In this document: one piece after another, positions 1-8,592 of the stretch | How positions within the stretch are numbered: the stretch's first letter is position 1 | Layout of the letters: the number at the start of each line of letters is the position of its first letter | Origin: Ignavibacteriales bacterium | GTDB lineage: Bacteria; Bacteroidota; Ignavibacteria; Ignavibacteriales; Melioribacteraceae | Assembly (NCBI GenBank): GCA_021740915.1 | Contig: JAIOYW010000009.1 | Span: 1-64,000 of the forward strand | Direction: 5' to 3' | Length of the DNA stretch: 64,000 nucleotides | Notes under the pieces: generated by a model | Seen by the model: only the letters and a program-made list of their open reading frames with translations | The model's database searches: none | Told to the model about the DNA's origin: nothing | Position numbers and translations under genes: made by a program

Positions 1-21
1 GCAAAGGGGGTAGGAAAGGAA

Positions 22-240
22 GCTCTCGCAAAGCCGCAAGGACGCAGAGGGGATTGCGATTGAAAAAGTGGTTTCGTACATACTTGAATTTTCACAGCTA
101 CCACCAGATGCAAAGAAGGAATAATAATTCATTCTTTTCTTAGCGACTCTGCGTCCCCCGCGGTGCAGGGCAGGTTTGCGGTGAGATCATTTTTCTTCGC
201 GACTCTGCGTCCCCCGCAGTGCGGGGCAGGTCTGCGAGAG
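22..240. repeat. Dispersed repeats with inserted GC-rich palindromes
   Basis: Non-coding. One form of the repeat (about 26-48) reads CGCAAAGCCGCAAGGACGCA uninterrupted. Two opposite-orientation copies (about 143-185 and 198-237) carry the same CTCTGCGTC and TTGCGG/CTGCGAG flanks but are split by about 20 bp of CCCGC...GGGCAGG sequence (about 155-174 and 211-230). No ORF or RNA gene is apparent here. Confidence 0.6.
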
Positions 241-259
241 ATTATTTTCCGCATAAAAA

Positions 260-286
260 AGGGGCTGCCTTTTTGAGACAGCCCCT
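260..286 (-). terminator. Rho-independent terminator of gdhA
   Basis: An 8-bp GC-rich stem (AGGGGCTG at 260-267 pairing with CAGCCCCT at 279-286) is followed on the minus strand by a run of six T (A run at 255-260). It lies 28 bp beyond the gdhA stop. A nearly identical stem sits after the second dehydrogenase gene at 23733-23756. Confidence 0.85.
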
Positions 287-313
287 GTGAAATGATTTTC
301 GCAAGAAATTTTA

Positions 314-1657
314 TTATACAAGTCCCTGATCTAACATTGCATCGGCGACTTTGAGGAATCCTGCAATGTTTGCGCCGTCAACATAATTTCCGGGTGCGCC
401 GTATTTCTCGGCAGTAGTAATACATGTATTGTGGATACGCGTCATGATCTCGTGGAGTCTCTGATCAACTTCATCGCGTGACCATGGGAGACGCATACTG
501 TTCTGCGACATTTCGAGTCCGGAAGTAGCAACTCCGCCTGCATTAGAGGCTTTTCCCGGAGCGTAGAGCATTTTCGATTCGCGGATGATATGATATGCAT
601 CGATATGAGTCGGCATATTTGCGCCTTCGCAGAGACATACGCAGCCATTTTTTACGAGTTCCTTAGCATCATCAACGAGAATTTCGTTCTGGGTTGCGCA
701 AGGCAGTGCAACATCAACTTTAACACCCCAGGGTTTTTTACCCGCATGGAATTCAGCGCCTTTGAATTCTTTGGCATAATCTTCAACGGCATCTTTATTG
801 CTTGCGCGGAGTTTGAGCATATATTCGATTTTTTCGCCTGATATGCCTTCCTTATCGTAAATAAATCCGTCAGGTCCGCTCAGCGTAACAACTTTTGCAC
901 CGAGTTCGGTAGCTTTCTGGACTGCGCCCCAGGCAACGTTTCCGAATCCTGAAACCGCAACTGTTTTTCCGTCGAACGACTGTCCGATAGTTTTCAGCAT
1001 TTCCTGTGCGAAATATACTACTCCGAATCCGGTAGCTTCCGGACGAATCAAAGAGCCGCCCCAGTTGATGCCTTTTCCTGTGAGAACGCCTGTGAACTCA
1101 TTTCTTAATCTTTTATACTGTCCGAAAAGGAAACCAATCTCTCTTCCGCCAACTCCTATATCGCCGGCCGGAACATCGGTATTAGGCCCGATATGTCTGA
1201 ACAGCTCGGACATAAAACTCTGGCAGAAACGCATAACTTCGTAATCGCTCTTGCCTTTTGGATCAAAATCCGATCCGCCTTTACCGCCGCCCATAGGCAG
1301 GGTTGTGAGGCTGTTTTTGAAAACCTGTTCGAAAGCCAAAAATTTAAGAATACCAAGATTTACGGAAGGGTGGAAACGAAGACCGCCTTTATATGGTCCG
1401 ATAGCGCTGTTCATTTCGATGCGGAATCCGCGGTTAACGTGAATTTCGCCCTGATCGTCCATCCATGGCACTCTGAACATAATGACGCGCTCAGGTTCTA
1501 CCATTCTTCTTAAAATATTTGAACTGATATACTCAGGATGCTTCTGAAGAACAACATCCAGAGATTCCATAACTTCTTCAACCGCCTGATGGAATTCCGG
1601 TTCGGCGGGGTTTTTAGCCTTAACTTCAGCTAATACTTGTCTTACATGCTCTAACAT
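314..1657 (-). CDS. gdhA: NADP-type glutamate dehydrogenase
   Basis: Catalyses reductive amination of 2-oxoglutarate with ammonium to glutamate in the cytoplasm. The 447-residue length is typical of hexameric bacterial GdhA. Visible hallmarks are the dimerisation domain with GPYKGGLRFHPSV near residue 88, the catalytic-lysine loop PMGGGKGGSDFDPKG (K126), the NTDVPAGDIGVGGREIG segment, and a Rossmann glycine motif SGFGNVAW near residue 236. The ATG is preceded by AGAGGA. The gene is monocistronic, with its own terminator at 260-286. NADPH preference is assigned from family resemblance, not from a tested residue. Confidence 0.95.
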   Translation of the reverse strand: MLEHVRQVLAEVKAKNPAEPEFHQAVEEVMESLDVVLQKHPEYISSNILRRMVEPERVIMFRVPWMDDQGEIHVNRGFRIEMNSAIGPYKGGLRFHPSVNLGILKFLAFEQVFKNSLTTLPMGGGKGGSDFDPKGKSDYEVMRFCQSFMSELFRHIGPNTDVPAGDIGVGGREIGFLFGQYKRLRNEFTGVLTGKGINWGGSLIRPEATGFGVVYFAQEMLKTIGQSFDGKTVAVSGFGNVAWGAVQKATELGAKVVTLSGPDGFIYDKEGISGEKIEYMLKLRASNKDAVEDYAKEFKGAEFHAGKKPWGVKVDVALPCATQNEILVDDAKELVKNGCVCLCEGANMPTHIDAYHIIRESKMLYAPGKASNAGGVATSGLEMSQNSMRLPWSRDEVDQRLHEIMTRIHNTCITTAEKYGAPGNYVDGANIAGFLKVADAMLDQGLV

Positions 1658-1890
1658 ATGATCCTCTGATTTTTTTCTTTTTTCCCGCGATATTATCTAC
1701 AAGACTGCGATATCTCATTAGGAAAATGCTGATACAATTGAGTAACTTTTATACAAGTAAATTACTTCCTTATTCTCACATTCGCAAAGAAAAAAGGGCA
1801 AAAAACGTGAAACCCCTGTGAATATTGACCGAAAATCGGGCAGCCTAAATAATTAAGGCGGATTTTTGCGGCGGTTTTTTCGGGGAGAGA

Positions 1891-2000
1891 GGAAAGTTTA
1901 TCAAGTTGGAAAGTTTGTCAAGTTGGAAAGTTTGTCAAGTTGGAAAGTTTGTCAAGTTGGAAAGTTTATCAAGTTGGAAAGTTTATCAAGTTGGAAAGTT
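1891..2000. repeat. 17-bp tandem repeat, about 6.5 copies
   Basis: The unit GGAAAGTTTRTCAAGTT is repeated head to tail with only an A/G variation at one position. It lies in the 535-bp gap between gdhA and the phage-like cassette, which otherwise shows no gene. Confidence 0.95.
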
Positions 2001-2026
2001 GAAAGTTTAAGGTTGTAAAATTTATA

Positions 2027-2096
2027 ATTAATCATTAGCCATTAGCAACTTGCCTTCGGCAAGCAGGTTCGCAATTAGCCATTAGCAATTAGAATT
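2027..2096. repeat. ATTAGC-type repeats with palindrome insertion
   Basis: Two copies of an ATTAGCCATTAGCAA-type sequence are separated by TGCCTTCGGCAAGCAGG (2051-2067), a small palindrome-bearing segment like those interrupting other repeats in this window. Confidence 0.5.
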
Positions 2097-2192
2097 GTTT
2101 TCCAGATTTTTTATCTGGAGCAAAAGTTCTTTACGGCGGCTGATTTATGAGTTAAGTTTACGCCCAAAGTAAAAAGGCAGTATTGGGCGAAA

Positions 2193-2510
2193 ATGAACAG
2201 GGAAAGAGGAAAGGAAGGAAATAAGCGTTATGAGTATCCCGAGATTGGGGAGATCAGCCGGAAAATACTCGGGAAGATAAGCACAATTCTGGCGGAGGAT
2301 ACTGAGCTGTTCACTCCGGCTCATGCCGATGCAATTGCAAAACTGAACAGGGCTCTCAGCGTTATAGCCGATGTTCATTCACAGATTCCGGCAATATTGT
2401 TCGCACTCAAAGAGTTTACGATTTTCCTGCATAACGAATATCCTCATCTGCTTACAGATGAACTGCTCGATGCTATTGAGCAGTTCAAAGAAAAGGTATG
2501 CGGGGAATAA
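2193..2510 (+). CDS. Small phage-cassette protein, possible terminase-associated
   Basis: A 105-residue, mostly helical, charged protein that I do not recognise. Its stop codon overlaps the start of the terminase gene (TAATG), so it is translationally coupled to it. The position directly ahead of a large terminase fits a small-terminase or terminase-accessory role, but no DNA-binding motif is visible. The start ATG at 2193 lies after a repeat-rich region and has no strong ribosome-binding site. Function inferred from position only. Confidence 0.6.
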   Translation: MNRERGKEGNKRYEYPEIGEISRKILGKISTILAEDTELFTPAHADAIAKLNRALSVIADVHSQIPAILFALKEFTIFLHNEYPHLLTDELLDAIEQFKEKVCGE

Positions 2511-4033
2511 TGAGATCAGCCGAAAAAAATATCCGCTCGCAATCGAAGCTGTTTGGTGAAACAATTGCCGCGCTTCGCTCGAAATTCGACCCGGCGCTGT
2601 TCTCTCCCGAAATGAAACGTATCCGCCTCTCGCAGACAACCGATGATGATCTCGCTTTCGCAAAGATTTATTTCCCGTCTATTTTTAATGAGCCGTGGAA
2701 TGCGCTGCATTATTATATAGCCGGACTGCAAAGGGGCAATTACACCATTTCGGGCGCAAGAAAATTCGGGAAAAGCGCCTTCGTTTATGTGGCGAAAGTG
2801 ATAAAACGGCTTGTCACCGGGGGAGCGGGAATCGTAAATATTAATCTGCGTACTCTTGAGAATTCGAAGGAGCGGACTGCTGCAATTATCAGCCTGATCC
2901 GTTCAAACAGACTGCTTGCCTATGATTTTGAGCCGAAAATCACACTTTCCCGGAGAGGCAGATATATTGTGAACGGGAAGTATCTCGTTGCCACAAGCGT
3001 TAATACAGGTTTGCGCGGAATACTCGATGAAAACTTCAAACGTTTCGAGCTTTCGGTAAATGATGATCTTTATAATAAAAACAGCGTTATGAGTGAAAGG
3101 GATAATGAAAAAGTTGTGTCGTTTATTACTTCGGAGATATATGGGCAGATGGAGGAAAACGGGCTTTCGATAACGCTTGGAAACAGTATTTCGGCTGATT
3201 GTCCGGTGAGGAGACTTGCAGAGATGTTTCCCGATAATCATTTCAGTCTGCCGGCGCTCGATAGGGAGGGAAAGAGCAACTGGCGCGGACATTCAGTATT
3301 TACAGATGAATACTGGATACAGAAGCAGAAAGAAATCCCGTACGATATCTGGATGGGGGAGTATATGGATAGTCCGCTGAAAGAAGGGAACGTTTTCCGG
3401 GCTGAATGGATAAGGGCGCTCGATCCTGCATCGCTGAAAAATCCCGTTTCAATTATGGCTATCGACCCGAGTTCGGGAAAAAGTTTATCTGCCAATTATA
3501 AAGGCATTGCTTCGCTTATTCTCTCCTCCGAGGGTTTTTATGTGTGCGATTCTGTTGAGCTTACGAAAGACGATTATCTTGTTGTTTTCGATATTGTAAA
3601 AGAGAGGGGCGCGCGACTCCCGGGCTGGAAGGGTTTATACTTTGAGAACGATTTCAGCCAGTGGCAGTATGCAAAACCTTATTTCGAACTCTGGCGGAAA
3701 AAGCACGAGAATATTTTTCCGGTTATCCTTTTTAATTCATCGAAACTAAAAACTGCTTTTTATTCATCATCGAAAGAGCAGAGGATAATGAATCTCGTAT
3801 TTCCGCACCAGACAGGCTCATTTTATTATTCGCCGGGGTTTTATAATTCCCGCAGTTTTGAAATTTACCGCGAACAATATCTTTCTTTCGGGAATGGAAA
3901 GAGTAAAACCGACGGGCTGGATGCGCTTGCTTCTGCTTTTATTCTGCTTAATAATGAAAATTCCCGCACAGCTATCAAAACTGTAAGCCGGAAGCCTCAG
4001 TTCAGCCGTGAAGACTGGCTTAACCGCTCATAA
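2510..4033 (+). CDS. Mu gp28-like phage terminase large subunit
   Basis: Predicted DNA-packaging motor and nuclease of 507 residues. The N-terminal ATPase part carries a Walker-A-like GARKFGKS (residues 82-89). The C-terminal RNase-H-fold nuclease part starts at AIDPSSG and ends with the acidic motif KTDGLDALA, as in terminase large subunits. The start at 2510 is chosen because ATG overlaps the upstream TAA; an earlier in-frame ATG at 2498 is less likely. It is followed after 10 bp by a strong Shine-Dalgarno (AGGAGGA) and the portal gene. The ORF is intact, without the stops expected of an old remnant. Confidence 0.8.
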   Translation: MRSAEKNIRSQSKLFGETIAALRSKFDPALFSPEMKRIRLSQTTDDDLAFAKIYFPSIFNEPWNALHYYIAGLQRGNYTISGARKFGKSAFVYVAKVIKRLVTGGAGIVNINLRTLENSKERTAAIISLIRSNRLLAYDFEPKITLSRRGRYIVNGKYLVATSVNTGLRGILDENFKRFELSVNDDLYNKNSVMSERDNEKVVSFITSEIYGQMEENGLSITLGNSISADCPVRRLAEMFPDNHFSLPALDREGKSNWRGHSVFTDEYWIQKQKEIPYDIWMGEYMDSPLKEGNVFRAEWIRALDPASLKNPVSIMAIDPSSGKSLSANYKGIASLILSSEGFYVCDSVELTKDDYLVVFDIVKERGARLPGWKGLYFENDFSQWQYAKPYFELWRKKHENIFPVILFNSSKLKTAFYSSSKEQRIMNLVFPHQTGSFYYSPGFYNSRSFEIYREQYLSFGNGKSKTDGLDALASAFILLNNENSRTAIKTVSRKPQFSREDWLNRS

Positions 4034-4043
4034 AGGAGGAAAA

Positions 4044-5162
4044 ATGAAAATTAATGAACAAATTGGCAAAGCACAGATCAGTTTTTCACCGTCATTTTAT
4101 AAGAATGCAGTGAGGCAGTTTAACGAAGGATATATGCGGGACCTCACTGCACTGATGGAAGAAGCGGCGCGCGATAGTCACGCAACAGGGTGTCTGACCG
4201 GCAGGATGGCTGGTTTCAGCGGCGACTGGAGGATCACTCCTTTTTCGGAATCTGCCGGTGATATTGAAATTGCAGGATTCGTGAAGGATATTTTTCTTGA
4301 GACGGATATGCAGGCGCTTGCTGAGGATATTTTTGATGCGAGGCTGAAGAAATTTTCGGTGATCGCTCTGGATTGGCAGGTGAGCGGAGGAATGCAGCGT
4401 ATCTCAGGTTTCAGGAAAATAAATCAGCGATTTTTCCGATATGACAAGCCGGATGGCAGACTTATGATTGATATGGGAAACAGGCTTATTCCTGTTCCGG
4501 GGGACTCGGCGCTCGTTTGTGAAAGTAAAAAAACGCCTGTGCTGCTGCCTGTTGTAAGGGATTTTATCCTGAAGGAATTCGGCTTGAGTAACTGGGCATC
4601 CTTCATTGAGAATTTCGGCGAAGCTTTTATTATCGGGAAATATCCGCCGGGAGCAGATGAGACGTTCAGGATGGAAATTGAAGAAGCTGTCCGCGCTTTG
4701 GGAAGATCGAAGAGGGGAATAACGCCTCAGGGCACTGATCTGGAAATTGTGGAAAGCAAGAAGGAGGGCGGCGGACACGAAGCTTTTGTGAAATACTGCG
4801 ACAGAGGAATCTCTATCACTATTCTCGGACATGCAAATGCAGTGGAGGATTCCACCGGGATGCAGGTGGGGCAGAATCTTTCAGCTTATCAGGTAAAGCG
4901 TGAAATTGCACTCAGCGATATCAGATTTATTGAAGGGTATATCAATGAAGCTATACGTATGCTTGTCCGGCGCAACTTCCGCACGCAGAATTTTCCGGTT
5001 TTTTCCATTGATAAAGCCAAGCCGATTGACGTAAGCGAAAGATTAAAGGTGCTTGAGCTCGCCTGGAATATGGGTTATTCGGTTTCGCCTGAGGAATTTT
5101 CGAAACTCGGACTTTTCAGGTATTCAGATCAGGAGCCATTAAAAAGGAAGGTGATAAAATGA
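4044..5162 (+). CDS. Mu gp29-like portal protein (DUF935 family)
   Basis: Predicted 372-residue portal protein forming the DNA entry vertex of a phage head. Diagnostic-looking segments are the RxAGFSGDWRI region near residue 55, the long middle block ending KRGITPQGTDLEIVE, and ILGHANAVEDSTGMQVGQNL. The last matches the conserved part of DUF935 portals. The start at 4044 follows AAGGAGGA by 4 bp. Its end overlaps the next gene by ATGA, so the cassette is one operon. It is shorter than Mu gp29 (about 500 residues), and the C-terminal extension is absent. Confidence 0.75.
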   Translation: MKINEQIGKAQISFSPSFYKNAVRQFNEGYMRDLTALMEEAARDSHATGCLTGRMAGFSGDWRITPFSESAGDIEIAGFVKDIFLETDMQALAEDIFDARLKKFSVIALDWQVSGGMQRISGFRKINQRFFRYDKPDGRLMIDMGNRLIPVPGDSALVCESKKTPVLLPVVRDFILKEFGLSNWASFIENFGEAFIIGKYPPGADETFRMEIEEAVRALGRSKRGITPQGTDLEIVESKKEGGGHEAFVKYCDRGISITILGHANAVEDSTGMQVGQNLSAYQVKREIALSDIRFIEGYINEAIRMLVRRNFRTQNFPVFSIDKAKPIDVSERLKVLELAWNMGYSVSPEEFSKLGLFRYSDQEPLKRKVIK

Positions 5163-5548
5163 AATACGTGACATTGGAATGGGTGCAGGAAAATCTGCCT
5201 GCATGGGCGGAATGGTTTATCAATGCCCACGCCGAAGCAGATGAAACAGTACTGGAGAATGAGATCACTCTTGCGGAATATGAACTGGAACAGTACACCG
5301 GCCCGCTGGAGGTTCTGCCCGATGTGCTGAAACCGCATCTGCTCGTAATTATCCGTAAACGGGGTTATGATATGATCGCCGGACACGAGAGCATTGAATT
5401 CCCCCCGCAGGTGATTGCCGATCATGAGAGGACTCTCGCCTTTCTCAGGGACATTTCTGCGGGGTTAAGTCATGCGGCCGGGGTTGATTCCCCAAGAGTG
5501 AAGATCTTCTCCTCCGATGCCTCGATGGATGAGCTGTTCGGGGAGTGA
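5159..5548 (+). CDS. Mu gp36-like head-tail protein (DUF1320 type)
   Basis: 129 residues. The middle region (ENEITLAEYELEQYTG, then a helical stretch ending in RTLAFLRDISAGL) matches the pattern of Mu gp36/DUF1320 proteins, which act in head-completion or head-tail joining. It is coupled to the portal gene through an ATGA overlap. It is the last recognisable phage gene: no capsid, protease, tail, lysis or transposase gene follows, only tandem repeats. Family assignment is by pattern and order; moderate confidence. Confidence 0.6.
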   Translation: MKYVTLEWVQENLPAWAEWFINAHAEADETVLENEITLAEYELEQYTGPLEVLPDVLKPHLLVIIRKRGYDMIAGHESIEFPPQVIADHERTLAFLRDISAGLSHAAGVDSPRVKIFSSDASMDELFGE

Positions 5549-5811
5549 AGGGGGAGTGGAGTCGCGGTTAGTGAGTGGAAATGCGTTGCTGAGTGGAGTC
5601 GCGGTTAGTGAGTGGAAATGCGTTGCTGAGTGGAAATGCGGTTACTGAGCGGAGTCGCGGTTGCTGAGCGGAGTCGCGGTTACTGAGCGGAGTCGTGTTT
5701 GCTAAACGGAGTCGCGGTTGCTGAGCGGAAATGCGTTTCTGAGTGGAGTCGCGGTTACTGAGCGGAAATGCGTTTCTGAGTGGAGTCGCGGTTACTGAGC
5801 GGAGTCGAAGT
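5549..5811. repeat. 18-19 bp tandem repeat array
   Basis: About 14 imperfect units alternate between GAGYGGAGTCGCGGTTRST (19 bp) and GAGYGGAAATGCGTTKCT (18 bp), starting right after the gp36-like stop. The last unit ends GAGCGGAGTCGAAGTAA. This is a simple expansion that does not continue the reading frame. Confidence 0.9.
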
Positions 5812-6055
5812 AACCACAGACCGGAAAAACTCCACGATAAAATTCAGTAAAGCAGCTATTTAGATTTACTAAACTGCTGCTAAACCAACCTTTTACTTAG
5901 ATTTCTCACTCCAAAAATATTATGTGAATAAATTGCGGATTATTATTATTTTAAAACACGGTGAAGAAACTCATTCAGGCGGTAATATTTCCGGTAAAAC
6001 AGTTTTCGGTTTGCCTGTAGTTTTAGCGGTTATTCCCGTAATATATATGATATTT

Positions 6056-6108
6056 TATAACTTATATTCCGGCTATATACAATAGATATAGCGGGATGTT
6101 ATAGGGCA
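6056..6108. other. attC-like recombination site 0
   Basis: Short paired boxes: TATAAC (6056-6061) with GTTATA (6098-6103), and GGCTATA (6071-6077) with TATAGC (6087-6092). This is the R''-L''-L'-R' arrangement of integron attC sites. The right end, GTTATAGGGC, is the exact reverse complement of the left box of the next site (7667-7676), as expected for the two ends of one inserted cassette. The ATPase gene begins 18 bp later. The boxes deviate from the classical GTTRRRY consensus. Confidence 0.5.
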
Positions 6109-6125
6109 TAATAAAAAACAGACAT

Positions 6126-7685
6126 ATGGGAATATTTGACAAATTTATACCGAAAGAACAAGTTTCAAAAAACACTACCAAGAATTTTTTTATTGGAGCA
6201 ACCGAAGCTGAAGCTGAAAGTTGCATGAATTCTAAAATGAAACTCAATGATGTGTTTGTTGACTTCTTGAATATTCTGCCTGAATTACAACATGAAAAAT
6301 TCATAATAACTGGTAGAAAAGGAAGCGGTAAGACTGCAATTGCAGAACATATTAACAACTTGGCTGAGAATGAATATAATTACTTTTGTGATTTTATTAA
6401 AAAAAATGATGTAAACATTGAGCAAATTGTACAAATTGGCAAAGATGTCGGGATTGAAATTGAAAAAGAATTATTATTTGAATGGATTATTTTAATAAAA
6501 CTAGTTAAGCTTCTAATATCCAATGAGGCAATTCAAACAAAACCTGAGATTAAAGACTTAAATACGTTTTTAAAGAAAAACTCTGGTTTCGTGGATATAA
6601 AGTCGAACCAAATCATTGAAGTTATTAAGAAAAACGGTTATGATGTTAATATTAATTTTTTTAAAAGATTTTTAGTCGCAACTTTTGGTAATAGGTACGA
6701 CATAAAAGGAGAAAAAGCACCATTTTACAAACTGATTCCTCATTTAAAAGAAACTGTCGAAAAGCTAGTATCTTGTGAAGAAAATGCTGACAATAAGTAT
6801 ATTCTAATTTTTGATGATTTGGATATTGGTTTTAATGCATCAAAAACAGAGCACATTAAAACTATCCTTAATTTGTTGAGAATAAGCAAGGAATATAATA
6901 TTACTTTATTTGGCAAGAAAGGAATAAATGCAAAAATAATAATTCTTTTAAGGGACGATATTTCAAGAATATTGGTTAAAAATGACGCTGATACTGCAAA
7001 ACTATTTACAAGTTATGAAATTCCACTAATTTGGTACGAACATGAGCAATCCAAAAAAAACGAGAACTTGACAAAAATTAAGCAGTTTATCAATAAGAGA
7101 ATAGAACACAATTTTATCAAGAATGGAATAGAGTTTAATAAAACCGACCCATGGAGTTCTCTGATTGCTGACGATTATTCTTATAGGCTATCCTCCTTTA
7201 AATACGTTCTCGAACACACTTTTGCACGACCTAGGGATTTAGTACTTTTCTTTAAACCTATTCCCCAATTGCAATTTAAGATTCCAATACAGAAACAAGA
7301 AATCAATAATTTAATAGGAAGATTTGCTATTGAATTAATGTCAGAAATTAAGAATGAATTATCCGCACATTTTTTATCCCAAGACATTGATATACTTATT
7401 AAAACTTTAGGCGAATTTTCAAATAAGCAAAACTTTTCTTGTGATGAATTAAAGAATCGTTTGAAAAACAATAATTTCTCTAGTGATATTGATTATGCAG
7501 TCTTACAATTATTTGAATATTCTTTAATTGGTAATCAAGAAGGTGAAAATGGTAGTGTTTGTTTTAAACATTGGGAAGGTACAGAAGAACCAGTTAAATT
7601 TGACAATATGAAGAAAATTATTTTACATTTTTCAATTAAAGTATATTATGCAAATGCAGGAATTACGCCCTATAACAAAGGCTAA
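6126..7685 (+). CDS. P-loop ATPase (Sll1717-like family)
   Basis: 519 residues. The N-terminal FFIGATEAEAE segment, then Walker A (GRKGSGKTAI, near residue 62) and Walker B (LIFDDLDIGF, near residue 228), resemble the P-loop ATPase family named after Sll1717. These are KAP/STAND-like single-gene ATPases often found in defence-rich accessory DNA. No membrane segment or separate effector domain is evident. It is AT-rich compared with the phage cassette and core genes. Its stop codon lies inside the palindromic site at 7667-7802, the classical position of a gene within an integron cassette. The biological role is unknown. Confidence 0.7.
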   Translation: MGIFDKFIPKEQVSKNTTKNFFIGATEAEAESCMNSKMKLNDVFVDFLNILPELQHEKFIITGRKGSGKTAIAEHINNLAENEYNYFCDFIKKNDVNIEQIVQIGKDVGIEIEKELLFEWIILIKLVKLLISNEAIQTKPEIKDLNTFLKKNSGFVDIKSNQIIEVIKKNGYDVNINFFKRFLVATFGNRYDIKGEKAPFYKLIPHLKETVEKLVSCEENADNKYILIFDDLDIGFNASKTEHIKTILNLLRISKEYNITLFGKKGINAKIIILLRDDISRILVKNDADTAKLFTSYEIPLIWYEHEQSKKNENLTKIKQFINKRIEHNFIKNGIEFNKTDPWSSLIADDYSYRLSSFKYVLEHTFARPRDLVLFFKPIPQLQFKIPIQKQEINNLIGRFAIELMSEIKNELSAHFLSQDIDILIKTLGEFSNKQNFSCDELKNRLKNNNFSSDIDYAVLQLFEYSLIGNQEGENGSVCFKHWEGTEEPVKFDNMKKIILHFSIKVYYANAGITPYNKG

Positions 7686-7802
7686 AATCAAGCGGGCAGA
7701 AAATGCTAATTTGAAGGGCATTACAACTATTAAACTTTATCGCAGGTTGACAGTGAAGTGCTCCGAAATGCCCGCTAGCTCTTAGCCTCAACCGTTATAG
7801 GC
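7667..7802. other. attC-like recombination site 1
   Basis: A 136-bp imperfect palindrome. Outer boxes are CTATAAC (7670-7676) with GTTATAG (7794-7800); second boxes AGGCTAA (7679-7685) with TTAGCCT (7782-7788), separated by unequal spacers (2 and 5 nt). Inner boxes are AGCGGGCA (7691-7698) with TGCCCGCT (7769-7776). Unequal spacers in a folded single strand are what gives attC sites their extrahelical bases. The ATPase stop codon TAA is 7683-7685. Confidence 0.6.
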
Positions 7803-7839
7803 AAATGCAAAAATAAAATCGAAAAAAACAAAATAACTT

Positions 7840-8592
7840 ATGAAAGATAGAATGAAAAATATAACATTTTGGATTGAGTATGCATTTAACTTATTATTAA
7901 TCCCTCTCTCTATAATTTTATTTGCAAGTTCAATGGTTGTTATTATAATGAATAAATACACCGATTTGGGGTTACAAATTAAGGATATAGTTCTTATTAT
8001 GATTGGTGCAACTGCTCTACCACCTGTTTTCTTTTCATTTAATGAAAAAAGAAGAAGTATTAGAAGTGAATATATTGACAGATTAGTTTATAAATGGCAT
8101 AATGAAATCAAAGAAATCTCAAGAAACCCTATCTCAATTTTTTGTACAACTGTTAATGATTATAATAATTATTCTCAAAATGACCCCAAAAGGATTATAA
8201 TTGACAATCAGTTTCAATTAATAATTGATTTAATATCACTAATTTATGCTGATTGTTTAAGACCTGACATTCCAATGAATAGAAAAGAACTAATTTCAGT
8301 TTGGAAAGAGAGTTTTAAAAAAACAATATTTGTCCATGAATTAGCAATAATACTTTGGAATAAAAGAGAAAATACTATTGATAAAAAGACTCAAAATTTC
8401 ATAGAAGATATTTTACAATTAAAAAGCCCTAAAAATAAAAAATCTAGTAAATATAAGTGTAATAAATGCAAGGATTTAGGAATAATTGCTGTTTATTCAA
8501 GAGGATTTCACGGTTTAATCATGCCTACGGTTAAGACAATTCCATGCCCTTTTTGTAGTGCAAAAATTAATGAGAATAACAGCAATGATTAA
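7840..8592 (+). CDS. Membrane protein with C-terminal zinc ribbon
   Basis: 250 residues, not recognised. Two hydrophobic segments near residues 10-33 and 42-62 predict an N-terminal membrane hairpin. The cytoplasmic remainder ends in a CxxC (CNKCKDLG) and a second CxxC (CPFC) about 25 residues on, a zinc-ribbon arrangement. It is the first gene of a tightly coupled five-gene set and overlaps the next gene by 8 nt (ATGATTAA). It may anchor the enzymes of this set at the membrane, which is only an inference. Confidence 0.6.
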   Translation: MKDRMKNITFWIEYAFNLLLIPLSIILFASSMVVIIMNKYTDLGLQIKDIVLIMIGATALPPVFFSFNEKRRSIRSEYIDRLVYKWHNEIKEISRNPISIFCTTVNDYNNYSQNDPKRIIIDNQFQLIIDLISLIYADCLRPDIPMNRKELISVWKESFKKTIFVHELAIILWNKRENTIDKKTQNFIEDILQLKSPKNKKSSKYKCNKCKDLGIIAVYSRGFHGLIMPTVKTIPCPFCSAKINENNSND

